From Planctomycetaceae bacterium (GTDB lineage: Bacteria > Planctomycetota > Planctomycetia > Planctomycetales > Planctomycetaceae): a stretch of DNA of 64,000 bases. Of this stretch, positions 16,525 to 25,243 are shown in pieces. The first letter of the stretch is position 1. Every line of letters begins with the position of its first letter. The notes beneath the pieces are model-generated. The model was not told where the DNA came from, searched no databases, and was given only the letters and a program-made list of their open reading frames with translations. The position numbers were made by a program, and so were the translations under genes. The stretch is from positions 1-64,000 of the forward strand of contig PBOJ01000038.1 in NCBI GenBank assembly GCA_002724315.1, written 5' to 3'.

Positions 16525-17235
16525 ATGGCCACCTCCTCCTCGCCGCTCGACAATGTTCAGGCGCTGACATTTGACTTCTTCGGCACCGTACTCGACCTCG
16601 CCGGCAGCCTCGGTCCGGCAATCCAATCCTGCCTGGAACGGCACGAGTCGGAGGTGACCGCCGACCGGTTCTGGGAACTGTGGCGCGGCCGTCAGCGAAT
16701 CGAGCAATACCAGGACAACATCGTGGCCATGGGCCACGGGGGATATCTGGTCACCGCTCGCCGGGCACTTGTCTACACCCTGTCGCTGTGCCGTGTGCCG
16801 GCGGAAACGGCTGACGTCGACCAGGTGATGACCGCGTGGGAAACACTCTCGCCGTTCGACGACGTCGCCGGGGCCCTGCCGAGACTGGCCGACCGGTTTC
16901 GACTCGTCGGACTCTCCAACGGGGAACCGGATTTCCTGGCTCACCTGGCAGCCAACCGGATCGGGTTCGAATTCGAGACACTGATCTCGGTCCAGGAAGT
17001 GGGCGCATTCAAGCCCCATCCCGGCGTCTACCGCCATGCCGCCGGACGGCTGGGACTCGAACCGGAGGCGTGCCTGATGGTCTCGGCCAATTCGTTTGAC
17101 GTGTTGGGAGCCCGCACGTGCGGCTTTCGCGGGGCTTTCGTCAATCGAAACGGGTTGCCCTACGAAGATTCCCCGTATCGTCCCGATTTCGAAGTCACCG
17201 ACTTCACCGGCCTGGCCGACCGATTGTCGAGATAG
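16525..17235 (+). CDS. HAD-superfamily hydrolase (haloacid dehalogenase-type phosphatase)
   Basis: 236 residues from the ATG at 16525; the frame runs open upstream into the divergent gene without a better start. HAD motif I is LTFDFFGTVLD, motif II Thr/Ser lies in LVGLSNGEPD, and motif III Lys is in EVGAFKPHPGVYRHAA. The final acidic motif appears altered: MVSANSFDVLGARTCGF, with Asn and Asp where many members have Asp-Asp. The family includes 2-haloacid dehalogenases and small-molecule phosphatases. It is divergently arranged with cobA-hemD. Confidence 0.82.
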   Translation: MATSSSPLDNVQALTFDFFGTVLDLAGSLGPAIQSCLERHESEVTADRFWELWRGRQRIEQYQDNIVAMGHGGYLVTARRALVYTLSLCRVPAETADVDQVMTAWETLSPFDDVAGALPRLADRFRLVGLSNGEPDFLAHLAANRIGFEFETLISVQEVGAFKPHPGVYRHAAGRLGLEPEACLMVSANSFDVLGARTCGFRGAFVNRNGLPYEDSPYRPDFEVTDFTGLADRLSR

Positions 17236-17269
17236 ACCGGCTGGCTTTCGTCCTCCCCAAACCGATTGC

Positions 17270-17275
17270 TAGAAT
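17270..17275 (+). promoter_or_regulatory. Putative -10 element TAGAAT
   Basis: TAGAAT in the context GCTAGAATCGTCGGC, about 43 bases before the chosen ATG at 17318. The same TAGAAT core occurs upstream of tRNA-Leu, guaA and the permease. No convincing -35 box is seen 16-18 bases upstream. Confidence 0.35.
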
Positions 17276-17317
17276 CGTCGGCGAATGCTGAACCGGACCC
17301 TGCCAAGGACGACGGCG

Positions 17318-18493
17318 ATGACACGACGACTTCCCGCGACTCTGCTGACAGCTTCGGCAACCCTGCTCCTGCTTACCGCAAGCGTGCCCGCCGACGCAGC
17401 CGCTCCTGCCGAGTTGATTTCGGCCATCAAGTCGGTCGACAAGAAGGGGAAAGGCAATCGGGCGGCCGGCCAGGCCGTTGCCGAGTTGTCCGGGTCCGAA
17501 CCAGCGGTGCTGCTGCCGTTGCTGGCCGCTTTCCGGAACGCCAACCCGCTGGCGACCAACTACCTGAGATCGGCGGCCGAGACGATCGTCGACCGGTCGA
17601 TCGCCGCCAAGAAGAAACTCCCTCGCAAGAAACTCGAGGCCTTCATCACGGATCGCAAGAATGATCCCCAGGCGCGTCGACTGGCCTTCGAAATCGTCGA
17701 GCGGGTCGATGCCACGGTCGTCGACCGGTTGATTCCCGGAATGCTGACCGACCCCAACCCGGTCTTCCGCCGCCAGGCGGTGGCCCGCCTGCTGGATCTC
17801 GCGAACCGACTCCAGAAGGAGAATCAGCAGGACCTCGCGCGGTCGCTCTACAAGCGAACCTTGCAGGGTGCCACCGACGACGACCAGGTCAAGACGATCG
17901 CCAAGCTGCTCCGGAAGATGGGCGAAAAGGTCGACCTTCCCCGGCACTTCGGCTTCTTGACCAACTGGCACATCGTCGGCCCCTTCGACAACACCGGCAG
18001 CAAGGGATTCAACGTGGTCTACCCGCCGGAGAAGCAGGTTGACCTCAAGGCGAAGCTCAAGGGCAAGCTCGGGCCGGCCACCTGGAAATCCTACAACACC
18101 AAGCACGACTTCGGCATTGTCGACATCGCCAAGCAGATCAGCCCGTACAAGGGAGCGGTGATGTACTGCTCCACGGTGTTCGAATCCAAGACGCCCCGGT
18201 CAATCCAGTTCCGTCTCGGCACACCCAACGCCTGGAAACTGTGGATCAACGGCCGCCTGGTGTTCGCCAACGAGGAATACCACCGCGGCATGAAACTCGA
18301 CCAGTACTCGGTGCCGGTCACCCTCCGCGCCGGTTCCAACACGATCCTGTTGAAGATCTGCCAGAACGAACAGGACCAGAGCTGGGCCCAGAGGTACCAG
18401 TTCCAGGTCAGGACCTGTGACGTTTCGGGAATTGCCGTGCTTTCGGCCGACCGCTCGGCCGCACTCTTTCCGTCCAAGGAGACGCGACCGTGA
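17318..18493 (+). CDS. Secreted protein with helical repeats and a C-terminal beta-sandwich of planctomycete type
   Basis: 391 residues from the ATG at 17318 with AAGGAC upstream; an ATG at 17285 in the same frame would make the mRNA almost leaderless. The signal peptide ends ASVPADA. About residues 25-200 are helical repeats resembling HEAT (for example EPAVLLPLLAAFRNANPLA and PNPVFRRQAVARLLDLA). The C-terminal half begins with the planctomycete-typical phrase NWHIVGPFDNTG. It continues as a beta-sandwich with QFRLGTPNAWKLWINGRLVF and TLRAGSNTILLKICQNE, features of carbohydrate-associated jelly rolls. It overlaps the next gene by four bases, so the two are translationally coupled and probably act together outside the cytoplasm. 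Confidence 0.7.
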   Translation: MTRRLPATLLTASATLLLLTASVPADAAAPAELISAIKSVDKKGKGNRAAGQAVAELSGSEPAVLLPLLAAFRNANPLATNYLRSAAETIVDRSIAAKKKLPRKKLEAFITDRKNDPQARRLAFEIVERVDATVVDRLIPGMLTDPNPVFRRQAVARLLDLANRLQKENQQDLARSLYKRTLQGATDDDQVKTIAKLLRKMGEKVDLPRHFGFLTNWHIVGPFDNTGSKGFNVVYPPEKQVDLKAKLKGKLGPATWKSYNTKHDFGIVDIAKQISPYKGAVMYCSTVFESKTPRSIQFRLGTPNAWKLWINGRLVFANEEYHRGMKLDQYSVPVTLRAGSNTILLKICQNEQDQSWAQRYQFQVRTCDVSGIAVLSADRSAALFPSKETRP

Positions 18494-19728
18494 CGACCTC
18501 CCGACCGGCCCCCCGCCGGATCCCGACTCCCGCCGCATCGCTCGTGCTGGCTGCAGCACTGGTGACCGGCTTGGCTGGAGCCGATTGGCGGCAGTTCCGT
18601 GGCAATGACAGTTCGTCGGTGGCCCCGGGGGAAAAGCCCCCGTTGGCCTGGGGCGACACCGAGAACATCGCCTGGAAGATCTCTCTGACCGGTCGCGGAC
18701 TGTCCGGACCGATCGTCGTGGGAGACCGTGTCTACCTGACCTCCTCGGACGGCTTCGACCAGGACCGTTTGCTGGTGGATTGCTACGACGTGAAGACAGG
18801 CGTGAGACGCTGGCGACGCACATTCCGGGCGACCGGTCGGACCCAGTGTCACGCCAAGATGGCCAATGCCACGCCGACCCCGGCAAGCGATGGCAAGCGG
18901 ATCTTCGCGTTCTATTCCAGCAACGACCTGGTCTGCCTGGACCTCGAGGGCAACTTGCTGTGGTACCGCGGCCTGACCCACGACTATCCCAATGCCAGCA
19001 ACAGTCTCGGCATGGCCTCTTCGCCGGTCGTCATCGGTGACACCGTGATCGTGCAGGTGGAGAGCCAGTCGGAGAGTTTCGCCACCGGACTGGATGTTGC
19101 CACCGGCACGACCCGCTGGCACCGCAAGCAACACCGGTTCGACAACTGGTCCTCGCCAATCGCTCTGACGGGAAAGGACCCCGCCAAGACCCTGGTTTTG
19201 CTGCAGAACCAGGTCGGGCTGACGGCCCTGGATGCCCGGACCGGCCATGAGGCCTGGCAGTACGACCAGCCGGCATCGCGAACGCCCTCGTCGGTCGTCG
19301 CCAACGGCACCGTCTACATCCCCTCCAACGGTCTGACCGTCGTCCGTCCCTCGGGTACAGACAAGAAGGCTCCCGAAATCGCCTGGAAAAACAACCGCTT
19401 CAGTTCCGGGACACCCAGCCCGCTGGTCTACCGCGGCAAGGTGTTCACGATGAGCGGCCCGATCGTCAAGTGCGGTGATGCCGCCACCGGCAAGTTGCTG
19501 TGGCAATTGAGGCTCAAGGGAGCCTTCACCTCCTCGCCGGTTGCCGCCAACGGGCACCTGTACTATTTCGGTGAAACCGGAACGACCTACGTGATCGACG
19601 TGACGGGGGCCAAGGGAAAAATCGTTGCCGAGAACTCGCTGGGAGCCACGATCCTTTGCACACCGGCGATCGCAAACAACGCGGTCTTCGTCCGCAGCGA
19701 CGGCCACCTCTGGAAAATCAGCAAATAA
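18490..19728 (+). CDS. PQQ-like beta-propeller repeat protein
   Basis: 412 residues from a GTG whose four bases overlap the upstream stop (GTGA). The signal peptide is rich in Ala (PAASLVLAAALVTGLAGA) and is followed by the planctomycete hallmark DWRQFRGNDSSSVAPG. PQQ/BamB-like blades recur as short strands with the pattern LVCLDLEGNLLWYRG, GLDVATGTTRWHRKQ, LTALDARTGHEAWQYDQ, KCGDAATGKLLWQLRLK and HLYYFGETGTTYVID. It has no residues that prove PQQ binding, and probably acts as an extracytoplasmic scaffold or binding propeller alongside the co-translated upstream protein. Confidence 0.82.
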   Translation: MTTSRPAPRRIPTPAASLVLAAALVTGLAGADWRQFRGNDSSSVAPGEKPPLAWGDTENIAWKISLTGRGLSGPIVVGDRVYLTSSDGFDQDRLLVDCYDVKTGVRRWRRTFRATGRTQCHAKMANATPTPASDGKRIFAFYSSNDLVCLDLEGNLLWYRGLTHDYPNASNSLGMASSPVVIGDTVIVQVESQSESFATGLDVATGTTRWHRKQHRFDNWSSPIALTGKDPAKTLVLLQNQVGLTALDARTGHEAWQYDQPASRTPSSVVANGTVYIPSNGLTVVRPSGTDKKAPEIAWKNNRFSSGTPSPLVYRGKVFTMSGPIVKCGDAATGKLLWQLRLKGAFTSSPVAANGHLYYFGETGTTYVIDVTGAKGKIVAENSLGATILCTPAIANNAVFVRSDGHLWKISK

Positions 19729-19747
19729 TTGATCGGGACCGGCCGCA

Positions 19748-20125
19748 ATGCAGAACCTGCTGGCTGTCGGACTCGGAGGGTTCCTCGGAGCAATCGCTCG
19801 CTACACGCTGGGTGGATTCGTCCAGTCACGCGTGGCCGGTCGCTTCCCCTGGGGCACCCTGGCCGTCAACGTGCTCGGCTGCCTGTTGATCGGGGCCATC
19901 CTCGGATGGGCCAGCACCCGCGAGAACGTCTCGGAAACCACGCGGCTGTTCCTGGTCACCGGCATGCTGGGCTCCCTGACCACATTCTCCACTTTCGGGA
20001 ACGAGACGATCGAACTGTTTCGGCAGGGAGCCACCGGTCCTGCCGTGGGCAACATCGCCATGAATGTCGTCGTCGGACTGGTTGCCGTGATCGTCGGACT
20101 GGCAATCAGCCGCGGCCTGGGTTGA
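19748..20125 (+). CDS. crcB: Fluoride ion channel CrcB/Fluc
   Basis: 125 residues with four membrane helices. Family signatures are VGLGGFLGAIARYTLGGFV, GTLAVNVLGCLLIGAILG (pore Asn) and MLGSLTTFSTFGNETIEL (phenylalanine box with the TTFSTF core). CrcB dimers export fluoride. It starts 20 bases after the propeller gene and is probably read with it; there is no room for a fluoride riboswitch in that gap. Confidence 0.95.
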   Translation: MQNLLAVGLGGFLGAIARYTLGGFVQSRVAGRFPWGTLAVNVLGCLLIGAILGWASTRENVSETTRLFLVTGMLGSLTTFSTFGNETIELFRQGATGPAVGNIAMNVVVGLVAVIVGLAISRGLG

Positions 20126-20176
20126 GGAGCGATTCCGAGAACCGCCGTTGACTTTCTCTGCTGGCTGCGGCTGGCC

Positions 20177-20182
20177 TAGAAT
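20177..20182 (+). promoter_or_regulatory. Putative -10 element TAGAAT of guaA
   Basis: TAGAAT lies 55 bases before the guaA ATG. A TTGACT hexamer is at 20148-20153, but the 23-base spacing is too long for a standard sigma-70 promoter, so only the -10 element is proposed. Confidence 0.35.
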
Positions 20183-20236
20183 GTCCCCTTCCCAAAAACA
20201 CCGCCCACCACCGGTCCGGGACCGAGGGGCCCGAGA

Positions 20237-21853
20237 ATGTCGTCGATGAACGCCGATGATCCCGTCATCGCTCCCGCCGAAACGGGGCGATATCGCGGCG
20301 ACCCACAGCCGGTCGATCACGACCAGATCCTGATTCTCGATTTCGGATCCCAGACCGCGCAACTGATCGCCCGTCGCGTCCGAGAACAGAACGTCTTCTG
20401 TCGCATGGTCCGTCATGACCTCTCGGCCGAACGGATCCGCGAGATCAACCCCCGTGGCCTGGTCCTGTCCGGCGGACCCGCCAGCGTCTACGCCGAAGGC
20501 GCACCGTTGCCCGACCCCGAGTTGTTCGAACTGGGGATCCCGATCCTGGGTATCTGCTACGGCATGCAAGTGATCTGCCGATCACTGGGAGCCAACGTCA
20601 ATTCGGCCGAAACCCGCGAGTTCGGACGATCGCCCTGCCGGATCGTCGACCCCGGCGGATTGTTCTCCGGACTTCCCGACGAACTGGTCGTGTGGATGAG
20701 CCATGGGGACCAGGTTGAAGACCCCGAGGGTTCGTTTGTGTCGTTGGCGGCGACCGACACCTGCCCGTTGGCCGCGGTCCGCCACTCGGAACGACCCATC
20801 TACGGGCTGCAGTTCCATCCCGAAGTGACTCACACCGACTTTGGTGGCCAACTGCTGAAAAACTTCGTCCAGGACATCTGCGGATGTGCCGGCACCTGGG
20901 ACATCAGTTCGCTGATCGATCAGCAGATCGAGCAGATCCGGTCACGGGTCGGCAGCAAACGGGTCATCTGTGGGCTGTCGGGTGGAGTCGACTCATCGGT
21001 TGTTGCCGCACTGCTCTCCCGGGCCATCGGGGATCAACTCTCGTGCATCTTCGTCGACAACGGCCTGCTGCGAGAGGGAGAATCGGAAGAGGTCCAGAAG
21101 CGGTTCACCGATCACTTCCAGACCGACCTGCACGTTGCCGACGCACGGCAACGATTCCTCGATGAACTCGCCGGAGTCACCGATCCGCAGAAAAAGCGGA
21201 AGATCATCGGGCGGGTCTTCATCGACGTCTTTCGGGACGAGGCCGAGTCGATCTCGGACGCGGAGTTCCTGGCCCAGGGGACGCTCTACCCCGACGTGAT
21301 CGAATCGGGTGCCAACCCCGATGGACCGGCCGCGACGATCAAGGCTCACCACAACGTCGGCGGACTGCCCGACGAACTCGGATTCGAACTGATCGAACCG
21401 CTGCGGGATCTGTTCAAGGATGAGGTGCGGCGGATGGGTGAGGCCCTGGGGCTGCCCGAGGTACTGGTCTGGCGACATCCGTTCCCCGGCCCCGGGCTCG
21501 CCGTCCGCTGCCTGGGAGCCGTCAGCGAGGACCGGCTGAAAACCCTGCGGGCTGCCGACGCGATCGTGATCGAGGAGCTCCGCGAGGCGGGACTTTACCG
21601 CGACATCCAGCAGGCTTTCGCCGTGCTGCTGCCGGTCCAGAGCGTCGGAGTGATGGGAGACGATCGGACCTACCAGGACACGGTCGTCGTCCGCGCCGTC
21701 TCGACCGACGATTTCATGACCGCCGACTGGTTCCGATTGCCCTACGAGGTGATGGAGAAGATCTCGACCCGGATCACCAACGGCGTTCCGGGAGTCAACC
21801 GGGTGGCCTACGACATCAGTTCCAAGCCACCAAGCACGATCGAGTGGGAATAG
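20237..21853 (+). CDS. guaA: GMP synthase (glutamine-hydrolysing)
   Basis: 538 residues; converts XMP, glutamine and ATP to GMP. The class I glutamine amidotransferase domain comes first: [32 protein letters not shown], the nucleophile Cys in [11 protein letters not shown], and the His-Glu pair in [10 protein letters not shown]. The ATP-pyrophosphatase domain has the P-loop [16 protein letters not shown]. The dimerisation domain includes [17 protein letters not shown] and the terminus PPSTIEWE. The length is close to the usual 520-530; the first 27 residues are an extra, probably disordered, leader. A second ATG lies nine bases in (20246). Confidence 0.98.
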   Translation: MSSMNADDPVIAPAETGRYRGDPQPVDHDQILILDFGSQTAQLIARRVREQNVFCRMVRHDLSAERIREINPRGLVLSGGPASVYAEGAPLPDPELFELGIPILGICYGMQVICRSLGANVNSAETREFGRSPCRIVDPGGLFSGLPDELVVWMSHGDQVEDPEGSFVSLAATDTCPLAAVRHSERPIYGLQFHPEVTHTDFGGQLLKNFVQDICGCAGTWDISSLIDQQIEQIRSRVGSKRVICGLSGGVDSSVVAALLSRAIGDQLSCIFVDNGLLREGESEEVQKRFTDHFQTDLHVADARQRFLDELAGVTDPQKKRKIIGRVFIDVFRDEAESISDAEFLAQGTLYPDVIESGANPDGPAATIKAHHNVGGLPDELGFELIEPLRDLFKDEVRRMGEALGLPEVLVWRHPFPGPGLAVRCLGAVSEDRLKTLRAADAIVIEELREAGLYRDIQQAFAVLLPVQSVGVMGDDRTYQDTVVVRAVSTDDFMTADWFRLPYEVMEKISTRITNGVPGVNRVAYDISSKPPSTIEWE

Positions 21854-22103
21854 CCGAGAATTGGCCGGCGTTCGGACCGCGCGACTGCGTGGCCAAATTC
21901 CAGAGAATCCGGCTACGGGCGCCACAATCGCTCCAATCCGATCCTCATCGAGAACAATCAGCGCGGTTGTAGCAACCCAGCTCCCGCCGAGCACCGCCTC
22001 GGCTTCCAACACCGCGATCCTGCTGATCGTAGGTTCCTCACCGCGACGATGAAGTGTTGAGGACCGCTGCGCGCCGAGCGTCTGACCAACGGGAACTCAC
22101 TTG
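21854..22103. other. Intergenic region between guaA and the carbamoyltransferase gene, with a small hairpin
   Basis: 250 bases with no coding region that I can support. The only structure seen is a perfect six-base hairpin, GCCGAG (21986-21991) with CTCGGC (21998-22003). No T-run follows it, so it is not a confident terminator. Confidence 0.4.
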
Positions 22104-23942
22104 ATGACCTCGATTCTGGGAATCTCCGCCTTCTACCACGACTCGGCCGCTGCGCTGATCGTCGATGGCCAGATCGTGGCCGCAGCCCAGGAAGAACGCT
22201 TCACTCGCCGGAAACACGATGCCGGCTTCCCCGAAAATGCCATCCGGTACTGCCTCGAAGAAGCCGGCCTCACCCCCGCCGACCTCGATTACGTCGGCTT
22301 CTACGACAAGCCTCTGGTGAAATTCGAGCGACTGCTGGAGACCTACCTGGCCTTCGCCCCGCAGGGGGTCAAGAGTTGGCTGACCCTGTTGCCCAACTGG
22401 CTCCGCACCCGGTTGCACCTGCCTCGGGTCATCAAGAAGGGCCTCGACCGCCAGTACCGGCGGAGGATCGTTTTTCCGGAACACCACGAATCTCACGCCG
22501 CCAGCGCCTTCTTCCCCAGCCCGTTCCCCGAGGCGGCCATCCTGACCGTCGACGGCGTCGGAGAGTGGGCCACGGCCAGCTACGGGACGGGACGGGAGAA
22601 CCGGATCACGTTGACCCACGAAATGCACTACCCGCATTCACTGGGCCTCCTCTACACCGCCTTCACCTATTACTGCGGTTTCCGGATCAACTCGGGCGAA
22701 TACAAGTTGATGGGCCTGGCCCCCTACGGGGAACCGGTCTACGCCGATCGCATTCTCGAACACCTCGTCGATCTCAGGCCCGACGGGTCGCTCAGGCTCC
22801 AACTGGACCACTTCAACTTCTGCCAGGGCCTGACAATGACCTCGTCGAAGTTCCATCGCCTCTTCGACGGTCCGCCGCGAACACCCGAATCGCCGTTGAC
22901 CGAACGCCACATGGACATCGCCGCCAGCGTGCAGGCGGTCACCGAGGAGGCAATGCTGCGGATGGCCCGTCACGTCCACGAGGTCACCGGCATGGACCAC
23001 CTGTGCCTGGCCGGCGGCGTGGCACTCAACTGTGTCGCCAACGGACGGGTGTTGCGGGAGGGTCCATTCGAGCAGGTGTGGATCCAGCCGGCTGCCGGCG
23101 ACGCCGGCGGCGCGCTGGGGGTGGCCCTGCTGATCTGGCACCAGTTGCTGGACAATCCGCGTCCCCACGACCAGCTCGACTACCAGGAAGGCAGTTGCCT
23201 CGGACCGGCGTTCTCCAATGACCAGGTGCAACGCTTCCTCGACGATGCCGGAGCGGTCTACGAGCGGTTCGACGACGATCAACAACTGTGCCAGGAGGTG
23301 GCCTCGCAGATCGCCGACGAAAAAGTGATCGGGTGGATGCAGGGACGGATGGAATTCGGACCCCGTGCCCTGGGTGGCCGCAGCATTCTCGGCGACGCCC
23401 GCAGCACCCGCATGCAGTCGGTGATGAACCTCAAGATCAAGTTCCGCGAATCGTTCCGGCCCTTCGCCCCCAGCGTGCTGGAGGAACGCGTCGACGAGTA
23501 CTTCGAAATGCGGCCCAACGAGCAAAGCCCCTACATGCTGCTGGTTGCCGACGTGAAACCCGACAAGCGGCTGCCGTTGGCCGAATCGGACCTGACCACG
23601 CGAGGGCTGGACAAACTGAAGATCCACCGATCCCGCGTCCCGGCCATCACCCATGTCGACAACTCGGCACGGGTCCAGACCGTCGATCCCCGCCGCCACG
23701 GAAGGTACTACCGGCTGCTGAAGGCCTTCGAGGAGCAGACCGGGTCACCGGTACTGATCAACACCAGCTTCAACGTCCGGGGCGAGCCGATCGTGTGCAC
23801 ACCTGAGGAAGCGTGGCGGTGCTTCATGGCCACCAACATGGATGTGCTGGTGATCGAGGACTTCGTGATGCACAAGGACCGCCAGCCCGATGCGACCGAA
23901 CACGAAATCGACGAATACCTCGCCCGCTTCGAACTCGATTGA
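22104..23942 (+). CDS. Carbamoyltransferase of the NodU/CmcH/TobZ family
   Basis: 612 residues from the ATG at 22104 (a TTG precedes it at 22101). N-terminal YrdC/Kae1-like (ASKHA) half: ILGISAFYHDSAAALIVDG, AAQEERFTRRKHD, then the metal-binding histidines in FPEHHESHAASAFF and the nucleotide loop LTVDGVGEWATAS. Later NSGEYKLMGLAPYG, LAGGVALNCVANGR and IQPAAGDAGGALG match the family. The C-terminal carbamoyltransferase half has MQGRMEFGPRALGGRSILGD and PVLINTSFNVRGEPIV. These enzymes transfer carbamoyl from carbamoyl phosphate via carbamoyl-AMP to hydroxyl groups of natural products or sugars. The two genes downstream are its usual companions. Confidence 0.93.
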   Translation: MTSILGISAFYHDSAAALIVDGQIVAAAQEERFTRRKHDAGFPENAIRYCLEEAGLTPADLDYVGFYDKPLVKFERLLETYLAFAPQGVKSWLTLLPNWLRTRLHLPRVIKKGLDRQYRRRIVFPEHHESHAASAFFPSPFPEAAILTVDGVGEWATASYGTGRENRITLTHEMHYPHSLGLLYTAFTYYCGFRINSGEYKLMGLAPYGEPVYADRILEHLVDLRPDGSLRLQLDHFNFCQGLTMTSSKFHRLFDGPPRTPESPLTERHMDIAASVQAVTEEAMLRMARHVHEVTGMDHLCLAGGVALNCVANGRVLREGPFEQVWIQPAAGDAGGALGVALLIWHQLLDNPRPHDQLDYQEGSCLGPAFSNDQVQRFLDDAGAVYERFDDDQQLCQEVASQIADEKVIGWMQGRMEFGPRALGGRSILGDARSTRMQSVMNLKIKFRESFRPFAPSVLEERVDEYFEMRPNEQSPYMLLVADVKPDKRLPLAESDLTTRGLDKLKIHRSRVPAITHVDNSARVQTVDPRRHGRYYRLLKAFEEQTGSPVLINTSFNVRGEPIVCTPEEAWRCFMATNMDVLVIEDFVMHKDRQPDATEHEIDEYLARFELD

Positions 23943-23964
23943 CATCCCCGCCGGAGACACGCCG

Positions 23965-24369
23965 ATGATCGCCATCGACTGGAATCCCACTCACCGGTTC
24001 CTCCGACAGTTCGCCGGACTGTTCGTGCTGTTCTTCGCCATCATCGGAGCCGTCCGCTTCTACAAGGACGACCCCACCATGGCCTACGTGCTGTGGTCGA
24101 TCGCTCCGGTGGGGCTGGTGGGCCTGGCCTGGCCGACCTTCATGCGGTACGTCTATGTCACCTGGATGGCCCTGTTCTTCCCGCTGGGCTGGACCGTCTC
24201 GATGGTCATCCTCTCGTCGATCTATTACTTGGTCGTCAGCCCGATCGGTCTTATCATGCGATTGTGCGGCCACGACCCCTGCGCACGACGACCCGATCCG
24301 GCAGCCACCAGCTACTGGAAACCACGCCGGCCGGCCGCCGACGTCCAACGCTACTTCCGCCAGTTTTGA
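23965..24369 (+). CDS. SxtJ-family membrane protein
   Basis: 134 residues from the ATG at 23965, preceded by GGAG. Three hydrophobic helices: FAGLFVLFFAIIGAVRFY, YVLWSIAPVGLVGLAWPTFM and YVTWMALFFPLGWTVSMVIL. The C-terminal motif GHDPCARRPDPAATSYWKPR closely follows the SxtJ pattern, in which a short soluble tail carries Ser-Tyr-Trp. SxtJ is known only from gene context, downstream of the SxtI carbamoyltransferase in saxitoxin clusters and in many other bacteria. Probable membrane partner of the carbamoyltransferase 22 bases upstream. Confidence 0.82.
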   Translation: MIAIDWNPTHRFLRQFAGLFVLFFAIIGAVRFYKDDPTMAYVLWSIAPVGLVGLAWPTFMRYVYVTWMALFFPLGWTVSMVILSSIYYLVVSPIGLIMRLCGHDPCARRPDPAATSYWKPRRPAADVQRYFRQF

Positions 24370-24428
24370 TTTCCGGTCCCATTCCGACTCCGGCCGCAAT
24401 CCGCGAGCCCACCTGCGGAGCGATCAGC

Positions 24429-24734
24429 ATGAACGACATCACCCCCGCCCCCGAAGAATCCGCAGACCAGGCGTCTGCCGATCCCGCCACCGAGTCGGAA
24501 GGTCAACCGGCTGTCGAGACCGTCGATGACGCGGCCACGGCCGAGAACACCTCCGCCAGCGACTTCGCGGCGTCGGCCGAAGCCCCCGAGATGGGATTCT
24601 TCGCCGAATTCTGGGATTTCCTGGTCCACAACAAGGCATGGTGGCTGACACCCATCATCCTCGTACTGGTGCTGGTCTTCGTGCTGGTGTGGTTCGCCGG
24701 TACCCCGTTCGCACCGTTCATCTACGGAGCCTAG
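24429..24734 (+). CDS. DUF5989-type small membrane protein
   Basis: 101 residues from the ATG at 24429 with GGAG eleven bases upstream. An acidic, Ala/Glu-rich disordered leader of about 55 residues precedes the conserved core FFAEFWDFLVHNKAWWLTPI, a single membrane helix (IILVLVLVFVLVWFAG) and the end TPFAPFIYGA. The phrases WWLTPI and APFIY are the family signature. Third member of the carbamoyltransferase/SxtJ/DUF5989 set; the long acidic leader is unusual for a family normally near 50 residues. Confidence 0.8.
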   Translation: MNDITPAPEESADQASADPATESEGQPAVETVDDAATAENTSASDFAASAEAPEMGFFAEFWDFLVHNKAWWLTPIILVLVLVFVLVWFAGTPFAPFIYGA

Positions 24735-24784
24735 GAGCCGGAGTTCGGTGCGGCGATGGGTCGGTCTCCTCCCCCATGGAGGGA

Positions 24785-25243
24785 CTACCCCGCCTCGGCA
24801 GCCGTGCAGGCGAATTGCAGCCGGACGGCCACCTGGCCGTCGACACTCGCCTTTCCCGAGAGGAACCAGGCACCGCCAAGCGTCTCATCGAGAGTCACTT
24901 CGATCGCGAGCGTCTCTCCCGGCCGGACCATCCGCCGGAAGCGAGTCTCATTCTGACGCGTGACCACCGGCACCCGGCCTTCGGGAATGTCGCCGGCCGC
25001 AGCGATCAACACCGCCCCGGCCTGGAACACCGCTTCACACAGCAGCACGCCTGGCAGCACCGCAAATCCGGGATAGTGCCCTTCGAAGACCGCCAGGTCC
25101 TCGGGCAGCCGCTTGTTGGCCCGGACGGTCGTGGCGGTCAGTTCCACCACCTCGTCAAGCCAAAGGAACGGATCACGGTGCGGAATCAGCGCCTCGATCG
25201 CCGCGCGATCCAACACCACCGACCCCTCACCCTGATCATTCAT
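24785..25243 (-). CDS. FabZ-type 3-hydroxyacyl-ACP dehydratase
   Basis: 152 residues from the ATG at 25243, which shares ATGA with the stop of the gene upstream. The hot-dog fold signature runs LIPHRDPFLWLDEVVEL, FEGHYPGFAVLPGVLLCEAV and FRRMVRPGETLAIEV. The catalytic His (in GHYPG) and Glu (in LLCEAV) are present, so it should be an active dehydratase acting on ACP-bound 3-hydroxyacyl chains. Last gene of the five-gene acyl operon; its coupling to the flavoprotein upstream suggests a dedicated, not housekeeping, FabZ. Confidence 0.85.
   Translation of the reverse strand: MNDQGEGSVVLDRAAIEALIPHRDPFLWLDEVVELTATTVRANKRLPEDLAVFEGHYPGFAVLPGVLLCEAVFQAGAVLIAAAGDIPEGRVPVVTRQNETRFRRMVRPGETLAIEVTLDETLGGAWFLSGKASVDGQVAVRLQFACTAAEAG

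Noticed and set aside
19729-19747. Fluoride riboswitch before crcB
   Set aside because: Only 19 bases separate the genes, too short for the aptamer, and the characteristic GG/ATG core was not seen at the 3' end of the upstream gene.
21986-22003. Hairpin GCCGAG/CTCGGC after guaA as a terminator
   Set aside because: No T-run follows and the hairpin is 130 bases past the stop codon.
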